Program-made: the position numbers and the translations under genes
Shown here: one piece after another, positions 35,011 through 42,838 of the stretch
How the letters are laid out: each line of letters starts with the position of its first letter
How positions within the stretch are numbered: position 1 is the stretch's first letter
The notes under the pieces: model-generated
The model's input: the letters and a program-made list of their open reading frames with translations, nothing else
Told to the model about the DNA's origin: nothing
The model's database searches: none
Assembly (NCBI RefSeq): GCF_002811945.1
Contig: NZ_NPDX01000002.1
Location: 248,001-312,000 of the forward strand
Direction: 5' to 3'
DNA from: Leptospira harrisiae
GTDB taxonomy: Bacteria; Spirochaetota; Leptospiria; Leptospirales; Leptospiraceae
Length of the DNA stretch: 64,000 nucleotides

Positions 35011-36822
35011 ATGCCACACACGGAACTCAAACACAGTTTAGGTCATATTTTGCTTGTGGAAGACGAAGCTATCTTGGCTATCTCACAATCAGAATTCCTT
35101 AAAAACAAAGGGTATTCCGTGCAGTATGTATCAAATACAAATGATGCATATGACTACATCACTTCAGGTGAAAAAGTAGACTTGATCCTTATGGATATAA
35201 ATCTTTCTGATGGAATGGATGGGATCCAACTTGCTGAAAAAATTCTTTCGTATCGTGAGATTCCAATTTTATTTGTTAGTGGCTATTCAGATAATAAAAT
35301 ATTAGATCGTGTATGTAAAATAAAACACTACGGATTCATTCCAAAAATATCTAGTCCAGATATAGTTGAGTGTATGATACGATCGGCTCTCAAACTTTAC
35401 AAGGCTGAACAATCGTTAGCATTTAGAGAAAAAGAACTTCGTATAACATTTGAAGCCATGGGAGATGGTGTGATTGTCCTAACGCCAGAAGGTTTGATAC
35501 GTGAAATCAATCATAAGGCTTTAGATTTGTTGGGACACCGAAAATCAGAAGTATTAGAAAAGGATTTATCCTCATTTTTGTATTTAGTGCAGTCAGAAGC
35601 TCGTAACAGAGTATCCTATCCGTTTTTCAATTCACCAAGTGGGCTAATAAAAACAGAAAGACGAAATGATCTCATTATTGTTTCTCGAAGTGGTCGTGAA
35701 ACGCACGTTACAGAAACTATTTCTCCTATTTTAGATTCAAACAAAAAACTAAGTGGAGTTGTGATTGTTTTTAGAGAAACTCCAAATACTTCTGTTATGG
35801 TTCCTCCAAAAGATGGGGAAAGCCTTTATGCAAAGGTGTTTCAACTTAGTCCCATTGCAATGGCAATTTCGACTGTAAAAGATGGAACGTATTTAGATGT
35901 TAATTCTTCAATGGAAAACATTTTCCAAATGGAAAAATCAAAAGTCATTGGAAGAAAAACCACAGACTTTGAGGCATGGAGTAATCCTGAACAAATTGCC
36001 CGCCTAACGCAAATTTATCAAGAAAAAGGTAGGATGAACGGCGAAAGAATGTCAGTCGAACATTCCGATGGTAAAAAATTTGATGTAATGGTGTTTAGCC
36101 AAGCATTTGAAATTGCTGGAGAAAGGTTTATACTCTGGATCAATTTAGATGTGACAAAAATTTTGGATATAGAAAACAGGCTCGCAAAATCTTTAGAAGA
36201 AAAAGATGTTCTACTGAAAGAATTACAACACCGAGTTAAAAATACACTCGCTATCATTTCTGGACTTTTGAATTTAGAATCTTTTAAAGTTGAAAATGAT
36301 ATCGCCAAACAATCATTTTTAAATGCGCAGTCTCGGATCATGTCCATGTCCAAAGTTTACGAAAATTTATACCAATCAGAAGATTTGGAATCTGTTGATT
36401 TGCGTAAGTACATTGAGGATTTAGTATTCAGTCTTCATGATATCTTTGTCCTGAATCCTACAAAAATTCGATTTGATGTAAAGTTAGAAGAAATCCGATT
36501 GGATTTAAAACGTACATTGCCACTTGGTTTGATACTAAATGAACTATTAACCAATGCATTAAAATATGCTTATCCCAATGAAAAAGGCGGCGATGTTCGT
36601 ATCCATTTATCACAATCAAATGAAAATATTATTTTGTCCGTCGGAGATGATGGAGAAGGTTTACCGGATTCAGTGAATATCGAAAAAGGAAATCATTTTG
36701 GGTATGAATTAATTCGTAGCCTCACTTCTCAATTAAAAGGGGTGCTTTCTTCTATTTCCAAAAAAGGAGAAGGTCTTAATATCATGATTTCTTTCCCACT
36801 AAACCAAAAAGATAAAAACTAA
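35011..36822 (+). CDS. Receiver-PAS-PAS histidine kinase (HisKA_2 type)
   Basis: 603-aa soluble sensor kinase. An N-terminal receiver (LLVEDEAILAISQSE; Asp in LILMDINLSDG, about residue 54) is followed by two PAS domains (about 145-265 and 272-395). The kinase core is of the HisKA_2 type, with the phospho-His in ELQHRVKNTLAIISGLLNLES, and ends in an HATPase domain (LILNELLTNALKYAYPN, GDDGEGLP). No membrane segment is present, so it is a cytoplasmic relay that receives a phosphoryl group from another kinase. Cognate partners are not adjacent. Confidence 0.9.
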   Translation: MPHTELKHSLGHILLVEDEAILAISQSEFLKNKGYSVQYVSNTNDAYDYITSGEKVDLILMDINLSDGMDGIQLAEKILSYREIPILFVSGYSDNKILDRVCKIKHYGFIPKISSPDIVECMIRSALKLYKAEQSLAFREKELRITFEAMGDGVIVLTPEGLIREINHKALDLLGHRKSEVLEKDLSSFLYLVQSEARNRVSYPFFNSPSGLIKTERRNDLIIVSRSGRETHVTETISPILDSNKKLSGVVIVFRETPNTSVMVPPKDGESLYAKVFQLSPIAMAISTVKDGTYLDVNSSMENIFQMEKSKVIGRKTTDFEAWSNPEQIARLTQIYQEKGRMNGERMSVEHSDGKKFDVMVFSQAFEIAGERFILWINLDVTKILDIENRLAKSLEEKDVLLKELQHRVKNTLAIISGLLNLESFKVENDIAKQSFLNAQSRIMSMSKVYENLYQSEDLESVDLRKYIEDLVFSLHDIFVLNPTKIRFDVKLEEIRLDLKRTLPLGLILNELLTNALKYAYPNEKGGDVRIHLSQSNENIILSVGDDGEGLPDSVNIEKGNHFGYELIRSLTSQLKGVLSSISKKGEGLNIMISFPLNQKDKN

Positions 36823-36844
36823 AACGTTTTGTTATTCACCAAAC

Positions 36845-37468
36845 TTACTTTTCTTTTCGTTTTCTTCCTCGGATAGTTCCAATAAAAACCAATCGCACTT
36901 GTTTGATCGTCTGCAATTTTAATTTTCTCATCTCTGAATGGGCATCGGTTGCCAGATCTAAAAAATCGGAAGCCATTTGAAAACAAATACTCACAATCAA
37001 TTCGGAAGCAAATTGGATGTCTTGTACGGGAATCATTTTTGGCATTCGCATGTCTTTTGCTAGTTCGGCTGCGATCAGTTTCATCGACTCACGAATTTTT
37101 TCACGAATCTTTCGATTCCCTCCGGTTCTTTCTCTCGCAATAAAACGAAAGAGGGAGCGGTTATTGGCTACGTAATCAAAGAAAAACCCAATCGTAAGTT
37201 GCAAAGCGGACTTGTAGGCTCCTTTTGTTCTGGCGTCCCCAACAATGGTTTGAATGCGACCACCACAGTCGTCTACCAGTGACAAACCCAGTTCTTCCAT
37301 ATTTTTGAAATGCCGATAAAATGCGGCTGGAACGATCCCAGCTTCTCCTGCCACTTCTCTAAGGCTCAAATCCCCCAGACCTTTCTCCTCTCCCATCAGG
37401 CGCAAGGCTCCTTCGAGCAAATTGCTATGGGTACGGAGCTTTTGGGCATAGCGTTTGTTGAGTTTCAT
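36845..37468 (-). CDS. desT: TetR regulator, DesT/FabR-like
   Basis: 207-aa TetR-family repressor. The HTH is LSLREVAGEAGIVPAAFYRH, followed by FKNMEELGLSLVDDCGGRI, closely like the DNA-recognition region of DesT and FabR, which sense the saturated/unsaturated acyl-CoA ratio. It is divergent from a ferredoxin reductase-desaturase pair, the arrangement of desT-desCB in Pseudomonas. Two palindromes matching the DesT-type site lie in the 149-nt gap, one 13 nt upstream of its own start, suggesting autoregulation. The identification rests on HTH similarity, synteny and operators. Confidence 0.8.
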   Translation of the reverse strand: MKLNKRYAQKLRTHSNLLEGALRLMGEEKGLGDLSLREVAGEAGIVPAAFYRHFKNMEELGLSLVDDCGGRIQTIVGDARTKGAYKSALQLTIGFFFDYVANNRSLFRFIARERTGGNRKIREKIRESMKLIAAELAKDMRMPKMIPVQDIQFASELIVSICFQMASDFLDLATDAHSEMRKLKLQTIKQVRLVFIGTIRGRKRKEK

Positions 37469-37480
37469 GGTTTGAATTCA

Positions 37481-37496
37481 GTAAACGATTGTTCAC
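37481..37496. promoter_or_regulatory. DesT-type operator 1
   Basis: GTAAACGATTGTTCAC is an inverted repeat (GTxAAC N4 GTTCAC) 13 nt upstream of the tetR ATG. It differs at only three positions from operator 2, 97 nt away. Its position fits autorepression of the regulator. Confidence 0.65.
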
Positions 37497-37534
37497 TTTT
37501 TTTAAAAAGCAAGGACAAAAGGTGGATTTTGGGA

Positions 37535-37563
37535 TTGACATAGCTAACGTCGTAAGTTAACAC
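37535..37563 (+). promoter_or_regulatory. Candidate promoter of the reductase-desaturase operon
   Basis: A consensus TTGACA -35 hexamer sits at 37535-37540. With 17-nt spacing the -10 would be TAACAC, which is weak. Operator 2 lies just downstream, where a bound repressor would block initiation or clearance. Confidence 0.4.
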
Positions 37564-37577
37564 TATTAAATATCTCC

Positions 37578-37593
37578 GTGAACGAGTGTTCAC
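37578..37593. promoter_or_regulatory. DesT-type operator 2
   Basis: GTGAACGAGTGTTCAC has six-base perfect inverted arms (GTGAAC/GTTCAC) around four bases and lies 24 nt upstream of the reductase ATG. It resembles the published Pseudomonas DesT palindrome in its GTGAACG half and TGTT core. Confidence 0.75.
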
Positions 37594-37617
37594 TTAAATG
37601 CGAAACATGAGGCGAAA

Positions 37618-38703
37618 ATGAAGACATTTCCTTTTATTTACAATGAACCCAAGGAATTCCTGGGATCCCTCCAATTGAAAGATTGGGCTGATTTCCTTCT
37701 AGGAGAAATCAATCCGCAGTTTTCAGTCACTACCACCAAGGCAAAAGTAATCGAAGTCCGTGAAGAAACTGCCGATGCAAAAACTTTCGTTTTAAAACCC
37801 AACTGGCTTTGGAAAGGATTTGTGTCAGGCCAACATGTTCCCGTCACTCTAGAAATTGCGGGAAGAAGAGTCACAAGATTTTATTCTTTATCCTCCGCAC
37901 CAAATAGTAAGTATGTTTCAATCACCGTAAAGCGTCAGTCAGGTGGTCTTGTTTCGAACTTTATCAATCAAAATATCAAAAAAGGTGATTTGTTGGAACT
38001 TGGTGAACCACAAGGTGAGTTCATTCTTCCTAAAACATTACCTTCTAAATTTTTATTTTTAGCCGGTGGAAGTGGAATCACTCCTATCCACTCGATTCTA
38101 AAACAACTTCAATCTATAAAATACAATGGTAAAGCGACACTTCTTTACTTTGTTAGGTCCTTTGAAGATATCATCTTGCGTTCTTCTTTAGAAGAAATTA
38201 CAAAAGATATAGGTTGGTTAGAGATACGTTATATTTTTTCTGATGTTCCTAAAGAAGGTTACGACTCCGGTTTTTTAACAAAGGAAATTTTACAGAAGTA
38301 TACGGATGATTTAAAATCCTATTCTGTTTATGTATGTGGTCCAGCTCCCATGCAAACCAAAGCACTTTCTCTTTTAGAAGGTAATGAAGTGAAGTCTGAG
38401 TTATTTATGTTGCCAGGCCAATCTTTATTAAAAGTGAAAAAAACGGGAACAGTGGATGTGTTTCTCTCTTTGAGTCATAAAACCATACAGGTAAAAGGGG
38501 AACGTTCCCTTTTAGAAGAGTTAGAAGACCAAGGAATTTATCCACAAAGTGGATGTAGAATGGGTATTTGCCATACTTGTGTTTGTAAAAAAGCTGCTGG
38601 TTCTGTTACGGATCTATCAAAAGGCGAAGTATCTGAGTTAGGTGAAGAAAATATTCAAATTTGTATCTCTCGCGCGGAATCAAATTTGGAATTAGAACTG
38701 TAA
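37618..38703 (+). CDS. Ferredoxin-NAD(P)H reductase, desaturase electron donor
   Basis: 361-aa flavoprotein reductase with a C-terminal plant-type ferredoxin domain. FAD-binding motif RFYSLSSAP is at about 84-92, NAD(P)-binding segments are LFLAGGSGITPIHSIL and YVCGPAPMQ, and the 2Fe-2S Cys ligands are in SGCRMGICHTCVC with a final Cys in IQICISR. This architecture passes electrons from NAD(P)H to a membrane desaturase. The desaturase gene follows after 58 nt, and a DesT-like repressor is divergent. It corresponds to desC of the desCB pair. Confidence 0.88.
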   Translation: MKTFPFIYNEPKEFLGSLQLKDWADFLLGEINPQFSVTTTKAKVIEVREETADAKTFVLKPNWLWKGFVSGQHVPVTLEIAGRRVTRFYSLSSAPNSKYVSITVKRQSGGLVSNFINQNIKKGDLLELGEPQGEFILPKTLPSKFLFLAGGSGITPIHSILKQLQSIKYNGKATLLYFVRSFEDIILRSSLEEITKDIGWLEIRYIFSDVPKEGYDSGFLTKEILQKYTDDLKSYSVYVCGPAPMQTKALSLLEGNEVKSELFMLPGQSLLKVKKTGTVDVFLSLSHKTIQVKGERSLLEELEDQGIYPQSGCRMGICHTCVCKKAAGSVTDLSKGEVSELGEENIQICISRAESNLELEL

Positions 38704-38761
38704 AGCTCTTATAGTCGAAGCTAACAAAATTGAAAGGACGAATTAATCATAGGAAAAAATA

Positions 38762-39943
38762 ATGAAAACGATTAGCAAAAAATTAAACAAAGAAGAAATC
38801 GAAGCATTTGGTAATGAAGTAGAAGCACTACGAGAAGAAGTGATGTCCAAAGTTGGAAAGGAAGATGCTGATCATATCCGTTTCATCTATAAAACATACC
38901 GATATACTGAAATTTTGGGTCGTGGACTCATTCATTTTAGTTTTGAACCAATATCGTTTGTAGCTGGGACTTTGTTACTGGCGACATCTAAAATTATCAA
39001 CAATATGGAACTTGGTCATAATGTCCTACATGGTCAATATGATTGGATGAACGATCCACGTTTTAATTCAAGAACTTTCGAGTGGGATATCGTCTGTGAT
39101 GCACATCAGTGGAAATTTTATCATAACTATATGCACCATACCTTTACGAATGTTTTAAACAAAGACCATGATTATGGTTATAATTTTACACGTTTGACAG
39201 AAGGGCAAAAATGGAAGCCGGTTCATTTAACACAGCCTTTCACTAATCTATTCCTTGCTATGAACTTTCAATGGGGAATTGGTGCACATGGATTCCGTGT
39301 TGAACACTTAGAAATTCCCAAAAAACAAAGAAATAAAAGAACCTTAAAAGATTTTAAGAAAGTGTTCTTTAAAAAAATTGAACTACAGGTTGTAAAAGAT
39401 TACTTATTGTTTCCAGTACTTGCCGGACTTAATTTTCCAAAAATCATTTTAGGGAATATGATTGCGAATTTAATTCGTAACCTTTGGACCTATGCGGTGA
39501 TATTCTGTGGTCACTTTACAGAAAATGCAGAATCTTTTTCTACTGAAGAAATTGTTGGTGAAAGCAAAGCACAATGGTATTTGAGACAGCTGAAAGGTTC
39601 GTCAAACTTGGACGGCAGTAAGTTGTTTTATACAATGACTGGACACTTGAGTCACCAGATTGAACACCACATGTTTCCAGGTATGCCGGCAAAACGTTAT
39701 AGGGAAGTGGCACCTCGTTTGAAAGAAATTTGTGCAAAGTATGGTCAACACTACAATACAGGAAGTTTTCTAAAACAGTTTGCTTCTGTGTGGAAACGTA
39801 TCATTGCTTATTCTTTTCCAGATTCGATTGCCGGAAAATTAATGGGAAATCGAAAAGTATATTTGGAACCAACAGGAATGATCACACAACCCAGTTTCCA
39901 GATCTCCCTTCCTGCGAAAGAGAAATCCGTTACTCTCACTTAA
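38762..39943 (+). CDS. desB: Membrane fatty acid desaturase (acyl-CoA type)
   Basis: 393-aa di-iron desaturase. The three histidine boxes are GHNVLHGQYDW (about 87), HNYMHHTF (about 122) and HQIEHHMFPG (about 300). Hydrophobic segments lie between them. It introduces a double bond, probably delta-9, into exogenous or host-derived acyl chains. This matters for leptospires, which live on long-chain fatty acids and must tune membrane fluidity. It follows the reductase gene and ends shortly before a strong intrinsic terminator, so the operon is two genes. Confidence 0.88.
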   Translation: MKTISKKLNKEEIEAFGNEVEALREEVMSKVGKEDADHIRFIYKTYRYTEILGRGLIHFSFEPISFVAGTLLLATSKIINNMELGHNVLHGQYDWMNDPRFNSRTFEWDIVCDAHQWKFYHNYMHHTFTNVLNKDHDYGYNFTRLTEGQKWKPVHLTQPFTNLFLAMNFQWGIGAHGFRVEHLEIPKKQRNKRTLKDFKKVFFKKIELQVVKDYLLFPVLAGLNFPKIILGNMIANLIRNLWTYAVIFCGHFTENAESFSTEEIVGESKAQWYLRQLKGSSNLDGSKLFYTMTGHLSHQIEHHMFPGMPAKRYREVAPRLKEICAKYGQHYNTGSFLKQFASVWKRIIAYSFPDSIAGKLMGNRKVYLEPTGMITQPSFQISLPAKEKSVTLT

Positions 39944-40002
39944 CCTGAACAATTTTGGATTCCCACTGGCGCATTGTGGGGGTCCATCCCTTTCCTTTCT
40001 TC

Positions 40003-40031
40003 GGGTCCTCAGGTAGAGGACCCTTTTTTTT
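40003..40031 (+). terminator. Intrinsic terminator after the desaturase
   Basis: GGGTCCTC (40003-40010) and GAGGACCC (40016-40023) form a perfect 8-bp stem with a five-base loop, followed by eight T residues (40024-40031). The tract reaches the stop codon of the convergent acyl-CoA dehydrogenase gene. Confidence 0.92.
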
Positions 40032-41742
40032 ACCTTTCCGTGAGTCTAATTTTGTTTGCAGAAAGAATTGCTAAACTATCAGCATGGAACGCTTTGCACC
40101 AAGTTGTACGCAGTTCTTTACGTTTGGAAGATTTGTTTTTTGCTCTTTCCATTAAGTATCCGACAACGACTCTGGCAGCAGATTCCACAACTTCAAAACT
40201 ATATGTTTCTTTAGTCTCTTGGTTCTCAATTGATTTGTAAGTCTCAACAATTGATTCAAAAAGATTACGAACTTCTAGAAGTTTGGGATTTGATTCTGAA
40301 CCCTTTGCTAGTAGATCTAAGTAAGCACGAAACGTACCTGTAGGACTCATCCCCGAAGTAATTCCACCAATGGCTGCATTGACTTGGATTTGTGTAGTTC
40401 CATCATAAATATTGGTGATCCTTGCATCTCTGTAAAGCCTAGAAAGATCGTAATCTTCCGTATATCCAGCACCACCTAATACTTGTAATCCGTCGTATAC
40501 TAGATCATTACACATTTCAGAATTATAGTATTTGGAAATAGGAGTCAGTGTGTTTGCGACTTTTTCCCAAAATTTTCCAGTTTTTGTTTCTTCTGGGTTA
40601 GGTGTTCTGCCATCTTCATACCAATAGTACTTATCTACAGAATATGCTGCTTCTACCATGAGACAACGCATACCCGCAAGTTCCCTTTCCATTCGATCCA
40701 ACATACGGCGTACGGCAGGAATTTCATAGATTGGTTTTCCAAATTGGTTTCTTTCTTTCGCATATTTGAGAGCTTCTTCGTATGCTGCTGTAACAATTCC
40801 TGTGCCTTGGGACGATACGCTGAGACGTGCGCCGTTGAGCATTCCCATAACATACTTTACAAGCCCAAAACCTTCTTTGCCTACCAAATGACCTTCGCTA
40901 TTTTCAAAAACAGTTTCACAAGTAGCGGAAGCTTTGATTCCTAATTTTTTTTCAATTCCTTGGACAGCGTAGTTTTTGTTTTCAACAATAAAGAAAGATA
41001 GCCCTCTCGCTCCGCTTTCTTGCGTTCCTGTCCTAGCAAGGGTAAGTGTAATGCCAGGACTTCCATTGATGCCACATGCCACTGTTTGGAATCTTTTCGT
41101 TCCATTTAGATACCACTTATCTTCTTTTTTTACTGCTTTGGTTGTGATATTTGGTAAGTCAGATCCAAAGTCAGGTTCAGAAAGTCCCATTGTGACTGTA
41201 TAATTTCCTGATATCAATTTAGGAATCCACTCATCTTTCATTTCGTCTGTTGCACAAACTTCTAAGATGGCTGCAAGGCCCATACTTCCCACAGCAATGG
41301 TTATTGAACTATCGGATCTATACATTAACTCTGCAATCATTGCTTTGATGATACTTGGCGTTCCAAGTCCGCCATATTTTCTTTTGAATGCTGCGGGACC
41401 AAGTCCAGCATCGTGATACATTTTGATTACATCTACCATCTCTTGCGGATGGATTACGTTTCCATTTTCAAATTTTAATCCTTTTGAGTCTACGATTGAA
41501 GCAACCTGTGACACATACATTCCACTGATTTCTCCACATGATTTAAGGATTTCTTCGTAAAATGATTTCGCCTCATCAACATTAGATGGTGCATATTCTA
41601 ATCGCGGATTGTTGTTTTCTAAATATAACTTGGAATCTGAAAATTGATTTTCGTAAATTGGTACAATTTCGTTCCAATCAATCAAATCTTCGAAATGTTC
41701 CTTTAAATCTTCGTTAGTTTGAAAGTAGTTGCTTTGGATCAT
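40030..41742 (-). CDS. Acyl-CoA dehydrogenase family protein
   Basis: 570-aa flavoprotein with the ACAD N, middle and C domains and an extra C-terminal helical domain, as in FadE-like enzymes of this size. Motifs include GLSEPDFGSDLPNI (about 197) and LQVLGGAGYTEDYDLSRLYRDARI (about 415-438). The usual catalytic-base motif YEGT is YDGT here (NIYDGTTQIQ), an Asp in place of Glu. It would oxidise an acyl-CoA in beta-oxidation. A good palindrome lies 94 nt upstream of the start, suggesting TetR-type control. Confidence 0.9.
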   Translation of the reverse strand: MIQSNYFQTNEDLKEHFEDLIDWNEIVPIYENQFSDSKLYLENNNPRLEYAPSNVDEAKSFYEEILKSCGEISGMYVSQVASIVDSKGLKFENGNVIHPQEMVDVIKMYHDAGLGPAAFKRKYGGLGTPSIIKAMIAELMYRSDSSITIAVGSMGLAAILEVCATDEMKDEWIPKLISGNYTVTMGLSEPDFGSDLPNITTKAVKKEDKWYLNGTKRFQTVACGINGSPGITLTLARTGTQESGARGLSFFIVENKNYAVQGIEKKLGIKASATCETVFENSEGHLVGKEGFGLVKYVMGMLNGARLSVSSQGTGIVTAAYEEALKYAKERNQFGKPIYEIPAVRRMLDRMERELAGMRCLMVEAAYSVDKYYWYEDGRTPNPEETKTGKFWEKVANTLTPISKYYNSEMCNDLVYDGLQVLGGAGYTEDYDLSRLYRDARITNIYDGTTQIQVNAAIGGITSGMSPTGTFRAYLDLLAKGSESNPKLLEVRNLFESIVETYKSIENQETKETYSFEVVESAARVVVGYLMERAKNKSSKRKELRTTWCKAFHADSLAILSANKIRLTER

Positions 41743-42031
41743 ATAAATTCCTTTTGGATTAGAAGATAAAATTTATGAATGCCAGGCGATTAAAAAATAT
41801 CCGTATAACAAAAAAAATTGAATCCTTGTATTTAGTGAACCGATCAGTTCATTTTTGGCTTTTGAGTAAATTTGGAAACAAAAAAGAACATAGGAATTGG
41901 CCGACCTGGACGAAAAAACCGGTAGGCATTTGCAGAAATTAAGGTTTCTTTTTTACGGTTTCAAATTAAAATTCTAGATCTATCTCTGCCTTTGGATTGG
42001 TAATTTTTTCCTTTGGCAGAACAGGAGACGT
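41743..42031. other. Divergent intergenic region
   Basis: 289-nt AT-rich gap between the acyl-CoA dehydrogenase and dienelactone hydrolase genes. Apart from the palindrome at 41836 I see no other structured element. Both promoters should lie here. Confidence 0.4.
41836..41851. promoter_or_regulatory. Candidate TetR-type operator
   Basis: TGAACCGATCAGTTCA is an inverted repeat of 16 nt with only one mismatched pair (TGAAC-C-GATC-A-GTTCA). A GATC-centred palindrome with GAAC/GTTC arms is typical of TetR operators near fatty-acid genes. It lies between the divergent acyl-CoA dehydrogenase and dienelactone hydrolase genes and could serve either. Confidence 0.55.
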
Positions 42032-42838
42032 ATGAAACAACTCATTTCTATTCTAACACTCATTTTTGCCATTCAATGCGCAAGTGTGCCAACTTCAGAG
42101 TTACCAGTCAAATCAACCGTAGCGGGTACTCCGGTGGAATACAAACTAGACGGGAAAACATATGAGGGATTTCTCGCTGTTGATTCTTCCGTTACAGGCA
42201 AACGGCCTGGTATACTTGTGATCCACGAATGGTGGGGATTAAACGACTATCCAAAACAACGCGCGAAGCAGTTGGCTGATTTAGGATATGTTGCTTTTGT
42301 GATGGATGTATATGGAAAAGGTATCATTGCAAAAGACCATGTGGAGGCAGGAAAACTTTCAGGTGCCAATGGTGATCCTAAAGTGATCCTAAAAAAAATC
42401 TACAAAGCATTGGATATTTTAAAATCAAACCCTAATGTGGATGTGAACAAAATTGGTGCCATAGGATATTGTTTTGGTGGAGGCGGAGTCATTGAACTAG
42501 CATTAGATGGTGCAGATTTAAAAGGAGGAGTGGTTTCCTTTCATGGTTTTTTGGGTAGCAAAAATCTTGCCACCGGCGCCAAAAAAATTAAATCTAAAGT
42601 TTTAGTACACCATGGTGCTGATGATCCTTTTGTACCTAAAGCCTCTGTAGAAACTTTTGTGAAAACAGTAACTGAAGCAAAAGCTCCAGTCACTTTTATT
42701 TCTCATCCAGGAGCTGTACATGGATTCACTAGACCAGGCTCCGAAAAACTAGGGTTACCTGGACTAGCATACAATCAAAAAGCGGATTATGCGTCTTTTG
42801 ATAGCATGAAAGCTTTTTTTGCCGCAAACTTCAAATAA
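42032..42838 (+). CDS. Dienelactone hydrolase family lipoprotein
   Basis: 268-aa alpha/beta hydrolase with lipobox IQC16, so membrane-anchored. The dienelactone-hydrolase catalytic triad is visible: Cys in IGYCFGGGG, Asp in HGADDPFVP and His in PGAVHGFTR. HEWWGLNDYPK is the family's oxyanion region. Cytoplasmic family members open lactone rings. An exported version probably cleaves an external ester. The 3' end overlaps the convergent RND gene by 52 nt. Confidence 0.85.
   Translation: MKQLISILTLIFAIQCASVPTSELPVKSTVAGTPVEYKLDGKTYEGFLAVDSSVTGKRPGILVIHEWWGLNDYPKQRAKQLADLGYVAFVMDVYGKGIIAKDHVEAGKLSGANGDPKVILKKIYKALDILKSNPNVDVNKIGAIGYCFGGGGVIELALDGADLKGGVVSFHGFLGSKNLATGAKKIKSKVLVHHGADDPFVPKASVETFVKTVTEAKAPVTFISHPGAVHGFTRPGSEKLGLPGLAYNQKADYASFDSMKAFFAANFK

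Noticed and set aside
42787..42838. 52-nt overlap of convergent dienelactone hydrolase and RND genes as a frameshift
   Set aside because: Both reading frames remain open and end with plausible family C-termini, so a genuine overlap is simpler.
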